Positions 60,288 through 64,000 of a stretch of 64,000 nucleotides of DNA are shown piece after piece. A program made the translations under genes and the position numbers. The stretch comes from Robiginitomaculum sp. GTDB taxonomy: Bacteria; Pseudomonadota; Alphaproteobacteria; Caulobacterales; Maricaulaceae. The stretch spans positions 1 through 64,000 of the forward strand of contig JAJFFQ010000070.1 in the NCBI GenBank assembly GCA_021776565.1, written 5' to 3'. A model generated the notes under the pieces. That model was given only the letters and a program-made list of their open reading frames with translations, did not search any database and was not told the origin of the DNA. Positions within the stretch are counted from its first letter, which is position 1, and each line of letters starts with the position of its first letter.

Positions 60288-60776
60288 TCACCGATACGGC
60301 TCATCAAGTTTCAGGTTTTGTGCGATTTCACGCTCCCACCGGTCACCATTATCCAAAAGCCGATCCTTGTCGTAGAACAGCTCTTCGCGGGTTTCGGTGG
60401 CAAATTCAAAATTTGGCCCCTCGACAATGGCATCAACCGGGCAGGCTTCCTGACAGAACCCGCAATAAATACACTTGGTCATGTCGATGTCATAGCGCGT
60501 GGTGCGGCGCGAGCCATCGGAGCGCGGTTCGGCCTCAATGGTGATCGCCTGAGCCGGGCAAATGGCCTCGCACAACTTACAGGCAATGCAGCGTTCCTCA
60601 CCGCTGTCATAGCGGCGAAGCACGTGCTGGCCACGAAACCTCGGACTAAGCGGGCCTTTTTCAAAGGGATAATTCAGCGTCGGTTTGGGGCGGAAGAAAT
60701 ACCGCATGGCCAACGCAAACGCGCCAAGAAAATCCAGTAAAAATGCACTGCGAACAAAGCGAATAATTGCGCTCAT
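60288..60776 (-). CDS. nuoI: NADH-quinone oxidoreductase subunit I (two [4Fe-4S] clusters)
   Basis: 162 residues from 60776. Carries clusters N6a and N6b between NuoG and NuoB. Two CxxCxxCxxxCP sets are seen: Cys63, 66, 69, 73 and Cys102, 105, 108, 112. A longer in-frame start within nuoH is rejected because the family begins near this point. It lies one base after the nuoH stop. Confidence 0.96.
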   Translation of the reverse strand: MSAIIRFVRSAFLLDFLGAFALAMRYFFRPKPTLNYPFEKGPLSPRFRGQHVLRRYDSGEERCIACKLCEAICPAQAITIEAEPRSDGSRRTTRYDIDMTKCIYCGFCQEACPVDAIVEGPNFEFATETREELFYDKDRLLDNGDRWEREIAQNLKLDEPYR

Positions 60777-60777
60777 C

Positions 60778-61833
60778 TCATGCCCCTCCCTGCGCAAAGA
60801 CAACCCAGGCGGAAACCAGCACAACCGCGCCCATGGATAGCGGCAAAAACACTTTCCAGCCCAGTCGCATCAACTGGTCATAGCGATAACGCGGCACAAT
60901 GGCCTTCACCATGGCAAACAGGAAGAAAATGAACAGCAGCTTGATAGAGAACCATATAAATGGCGGCACCCAGGTAAACGGGGCAAAATCAAACGGGGCG
61001 TGCCAGCCACCCAAAAATAAAATGGTGACCATGGCGCACATCAGCACAATATTCAGATACTCGCCGATCATAAAGAGAAGGTAGAGCGTCGATGAGTATT
61101 CAACCTGATAGCCGGCCACCAACTCGGATTCGGCCTCGGGCAGGTCAAACGGCGGGCGATTTGTTTCAGCCAGGCCTGAGATAAAAAACACCACCATCAT
61201 CGGCAACATCACCAGCGTAATCGGCGATAAGGCAAGGCCATACCAGTGCCAGAAACCGCCCGCCTGTGCCTCGACAATTTCACTTAAATTCATTGATCCA
61301 GCCAGCAGCAGCACAGTAACGATTACAAAGCCAAGGGAGACCTCATAAGACACCATTTGCGCCGTCGAGCGCAACGCGCCCAAAAAGGAATACTTTGAGT
61401 TTGACGCCCAGCCGCCAAGAATAATACCGTAAACGCCAAGGGATGAAATCGCCAGCAAATACAATATGCCAACATTCATATCCGAGATGACCCAGCCCGG
61501 AGCCACCGGCACCACCGACCAGGCGATAAAGGCCATAACCAGCGACAAAAATGGCGCCAGAATGAAAATAGCCTTGTCAGTCCCGGCGGGAATAATGACT
61601 TCCTTGAAGGCAAATTTCAAAAAATCGGCAAAGGATTGCAACAAGCCAAACGCGCCCACCACGTTGGGGCCTTTGCGCATTTGTACCGCCGCCCAGATTT
61701 TGCGATCTGCCAGCAGAATAAAGGCCAGAGACACCAATAGCACAACCACAAACCCAAGGACTTTGAGGAGGGTCACAACAAACCATCCCAGCGCGGTGGA
61801 GGTATCAAAAAGCATGGAGAAAAACTCAGCCAT
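60778..61833 (-). CDS. nuoH: NADH-quinone oxidoreductase subunit H
   Basis: 351 residues, eight or nine membrane segments. Membrane subunit forming the quinone site with NuoB and Nuo[21 protein letters not shown], the [22 protein letters not shown]-type motif (here [16 protein letters not shown]) and [15 protein letters not shown]-type end (here [11 protein letters not shown]) are characteristic. A palindromic element separates it from nuoG. Confidence 0.95.
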   Translation of the reverse strand: MAEFFSMLFDTSTALGWFVVTLLKVLGFVVVLLVSLAFILLADRKIWAAVQMRKGPNVVGAFGLLQSFADFLKFAFKEVIIPAGTDKAIFILAPFLSLVMAFIAWSVVPVAPGWVISDMNVGILYLLAISSLGVYGIILGGWASNSKYSFLGALRSTAQMVSYEVSLGFVIVTVLLLAGSMNLSEIVEAQAGGFWHWYGLALSPITLVMLPMMVVFFISGLAETNRPPFDLPEAESELVAGYQVEYSSTLYLLFMIGEYLNIVLMCAMVTILFLGGWHAPFDFAPFTWVPPFIWFSIKLLFIFFLFAMVKAIVPRYRYDQLMRLGWKVFLPLSMGAVVLVSAWVVFAQGGA

Positions 61834-61852
61834 CAGGCAAACACTCCATCAG

Positions 61853-61927
61853 TGTCATTACCGGGCTTGTTCCGGTAATCCAGATTGAAAAAGAACTGGA
61901 TTGCCCGGATAAACCGGGCAATGACAA
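61853..61927. repeat. Two-hairpin palindromic (REP-like) element, copy 4, inside the nuo operon
   Basis: TGTCATTACCGGG-N-CCGGTAAT and ATTGCCCGG-N-CCGGGCAATGACA form two mirrored hairpins in the 130-bp gap between nuoG and nuoH. Same plan as 6815-6898 and 8176-8258. If nuoG and nuoH are cotranscribed the mRNA carries both hairpins. Confidence 0.75.
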
Positions 61928-61963
61928 TGATGTGAGATTTTGACACTGATTTTCTCATATCCA

Positions 61964-64000
61964 TCACTCCGCCGCCTCTCGCATACCGACCGCACCCATC
62001 GCACATTCGGCCATAATGGCGCTGGCACGGGCAATCGGGTTGGTCAGGTAATAGTCGGTAATGGGCGAGACAAAGGGTGCATCACTAACCTTGCCAGCCT
62101 TGCCCAGCCTGGCCGGGTCAAACGCCACTGCATCAGGCCGCTGTAGCGTGCCGCGTAAACCTTCCAGATTATCATACGGCAAGGTGCGCCCTATCTGGTC
62201 AGACAAGGCACGAATGATGGCCCAGTCCTCGCGGGCATCGCCCTTGGGAAATACCGCGCGAAACCCGTCCTGCATCCGTCCTTCGGTGTTGGTATAAAGT
62301 GCGTTCTTTTCCGTATAGGCGGCGCCCGGCAGAACGACATCGGCGCGGTGCGCCCCGGCATCCCCATGACTGCCCTGATAAATCACAAAAGCCTCGCCCA
62401 GAGCCTTCATGTCAATTTCATCGGCTCCCAGTAAATAAACCGTGTCCACCTCGCCTTTTGCTGCGCCGTCCACAATACCGGCCAGATCGCGGCCCCCATT
62501 GTGGGGAATAAAGCCTATATCCAGGCCACCTACACGCGACGCCGCATTGTGCAGCACGTTAAAACCGTTCCAGTCTTCACGAACAATGTTCAATTTTGCC
62601 GCCAGTTCACCGACCTCACGCAGCACCTGCGCCCCGTCGGGCCGGGCCAAAGCGCCCATACCGACAATCAGCATGGGTCGTTTGGCATCGCGCAGAATTT
62701 TGGCAAAACCACCGCGTTTTTTTGCCAAGGCCACCAGCGCCGCCGGATCATCGCCCAAATGCTCATATGGGTAGGTCAGATCAGTCGCTTCGCCGATCAC
62801 GGCAATTTTGGCATCATCATGCAGCCAGGCACCTCTTATGCGCGCATTGATGATCGGTGCCTCCATGCGCGGATTGGTGCCGATGAGCAAAATCGCGTCT
62901 GCCTCATCTATCCCGGCAATGCCAGAATTAAACAGATAGCCTTCGCGGCCCTGTCCGTCCCCTTGGCCGCCAATTGCTGCGCCATCCTGGCGGCAATCCA
63001 GTGATGAAACCCCCAAAGACCCCATCAGGTCTTTAAGCGCCTTCATGCTTTCCATGTCGCACAGATCGCCGGCAATGGCGGCGATGCGCTGCGGGTCACC
63101 CTTTAGCTTTTGCGCCACCAGTTCCAGGGCTTCGGCCCAACTGGCCTCGCGCAGTTTGCCATTCTCACGCACAAAGGGTTTATCCAGACGCTGGCGTTTC
63201 AGACCATCCCAGACAAAACGTGTTTTGTCGGAAATCCATTCCTCGTTCACGTCATCATTATTGCGCGGCAGTATGCGCATTACCTCTGCGCCGCGCGCAT
63301 CTATGCGAATATTGCTGCCCACCGCGTCCATCACATCCACGCTCTCGGTTTTGCGCAGCTCCCAGGGCCGCGCATTAAACGCATATGGCCGGGAGGTCAG
63401 CGCCCCAACCGGGCATAAATCAATCACATTACCGGATAATTCCGATGTTAAATTTGCCTGCAAATATGTTGTTATTTCTGCACTTTCACCACGGTTCACC
63501 AGGCCAAGTTCTTCAACACCGGCAACTTCGGATATAAAACGCACACAGCGCGTACACTGGATACACCGGGTCATATTGGTCTTGACCAATGGCCCCATAT
63601 TTTTCTCTTCTACCGCGCGCTTGCCTTCGTCATAACGGGTGCGCGAACGCCCATAGGCAACCGCTTGATCCTGCAAATCACACTCGCCGCCCTGATCGCA
63701 AATAGGGCAATCCAGCGGATGATTTATCAGCAAAAATTCCATCACCCCTTCGCGGGCGCGCTTGACCACGGCACTGTCTGTGCGGATATTTGCGGGCGTA
63801 CCATCGCGGTTGGGGCGCAGATCATTGATCGACATGGCGCACGACGCCATGGGCTTGGGCGCCCCCACCCATTCGACCAGACACATGCGACAATTGCCGG
63901 CAACCGACAGGCGCTCGTGATAGCAAAAGCGTGGAATTTCCGCACCGGCTTCCTCACACGCCTGCATTAACGTGTAATGACCCGGAACCTCAATTTCCTT
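61964..64000 (-). CDS. nuoG: NADH-quinone oxidoreductase subunit G, 5' end beyond the window
   Basis: 678 residues visible; the reading frame stays open to the window edge, so the first residues (including the first ferredoxin-like cysteine) are missing. NuoG holds a [2Fe-2S] and [4Fe-4S] clusters of the peripheral arm. Seen are MCLVEW, the [18 protein letters not shown] region (as [14 protein letters not shown]), [10 protein letters not shown] and the molybdopterin-like C-terminal domain. The visible ATG at 63967 is internal, since the upstream codons continue the family's sequence. Confidence 0.96.
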   Translation of the reverse strand, partial: KEIEVPGHYTLMQACEEAGAEIPRFCYHERLSVAGNCRMCLVEWVGAPKPMASCAMSINDLRPNRDGTPANIRTDSAVVKRAREGVMEFLLINHPLDCPICDQGGECDLQDQAVAYGRSRTRYDEGKRAVEEKNMGPLVKTNMTRCIQCTRCVRFISEVAGVEELGLVNRGESAEITTYLQANLTSELSGNVIDLCPVGALTSRPYAFNARPWELRKTESVDVMDAVGSNIRIDARGAEVMRILPRNNDDVNEEWISDKTRFVWDGLKRQRLDKPFVRENGKLREASWAEALELVAQKLKGDPQRIAAIAGDLCDMESMKALKDLMGSLGVSSLDCRQDGAAIGGQGDGQGREGYLFNSGIAGIDEADAILLIGTNPRMEAPIINARIRGAWLHDDAKIAVIGEATDLTYPYEHLGDDPAALVALAKKRGGFAKILRDAKRPMLIVGMGALARPDGAQVLREVGELAAKLNIVREDWNGFNVLHNAASRVGGLDIGFIPHNGGRDLAGIVDGAAKGEVDTVYLLGADEIDMKALGEAFVIYQGSHGDAGAHRADVVLPGAAYTEKNALYTNTEGRMQDGFRAVFPKGDAREDWAIIRALSDQIGRTLPYDNLEGLRGTLQRPDAVAFDPARLGKAGKVSDAPFVSPITDYYLTNPIARASAIMAECAMGAVGMREAAE

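Overview
This window is core chromosome of an alphaproteobacterium. Three things point there: the gene order lexA-comEC-gltX-gltA-lpxB-lpxI-lpxA-fabZ-lpxD-ompH-bamA-rseP-dxr-cdsA-uppS-frr-pyrH-tsf-rpsB, the run nuoGHIJKLMN-birA-coaX-rnj-mce-DUF1467-proS-lolC-lolD, and LexA boxes of the alphaproteobacterial GTTC-N7-GTTC type. Order and family cannot be fixed from sequence alone. No rRNA, CRISPR array, intact insertion sequence or prophage was seen.

Layout. 1-3586: start of tuf, then tRNA-Gly(TCC) and tRNA-Tyr(GTA) with a recognisable promoter, framed on both sides by two paralogous secreted DUF2807 (GSGD-repeat) genes, then rlmB. 3696-7064: accessory stretch with a LuxR-type regulator fused to an alpha/beta-hydrolase domain whose nucleophile serine is replaced, a secreted protein made of two diverged modules, and a repeat-rich spacer. 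7065-13750: DUF1801 protein, rpe, tkt, mscS, argS and a lipoprotein. 13881-14149: a miniature inverted-repeat element whose right end carries the start codon of ispH. 14126-18880: ispH, GYF_2-like protein, gamma carbonic anhydrase, folE, cysS and a NifU-like scaffold. 19130-22283: trpG-trpD-trpC with ATGA overlaps, then lexA with its own SOS box. 22295-46103: comEC, gltX, gltA, and a long leftward series for lipid A, outer membrane, isoprenoid and phospholipid synthesis and translation, ending in rpsB (with a 13-copy 18-bp repeat) and dnaE. 46168-46697: a spacer holding a previously uncalled 30-residue membrane-protein gene behind a perfect LexA box, a foldable segment and a palindromic repeat. 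46698-64000: lolD, lolC, proS, DUF1467, mce, rnj, coaX, birA, and respiratory complex I genes nuoN to nuoG (nuoG runs off the window).

How the genes work together. fabZ, lpxD, lpxA, lpxI and lpxB make the lipid A precursor; ompH (Skp), bamA and rseP handle outer-membrane protein assembly and envelope stress; lolC and lolD release lipoproteins; dxr, ispH and uppS supply isoprenoid carrier lipid. lexA and the small gene at 46168-46260 probably belong to one SOS regulon.

Most striking points: (1) the tiny SOS-controlled membrane protein, which resembles in size, topology and control the Caulobacter division inhibitor SidA; (2) the regulator with a pseudo-hydrolase sensor; (3) the rpsB minisatellite; (4) the miniature element at ispH; (5) a palindromic repeat family present four times, once inside the nuo operon.
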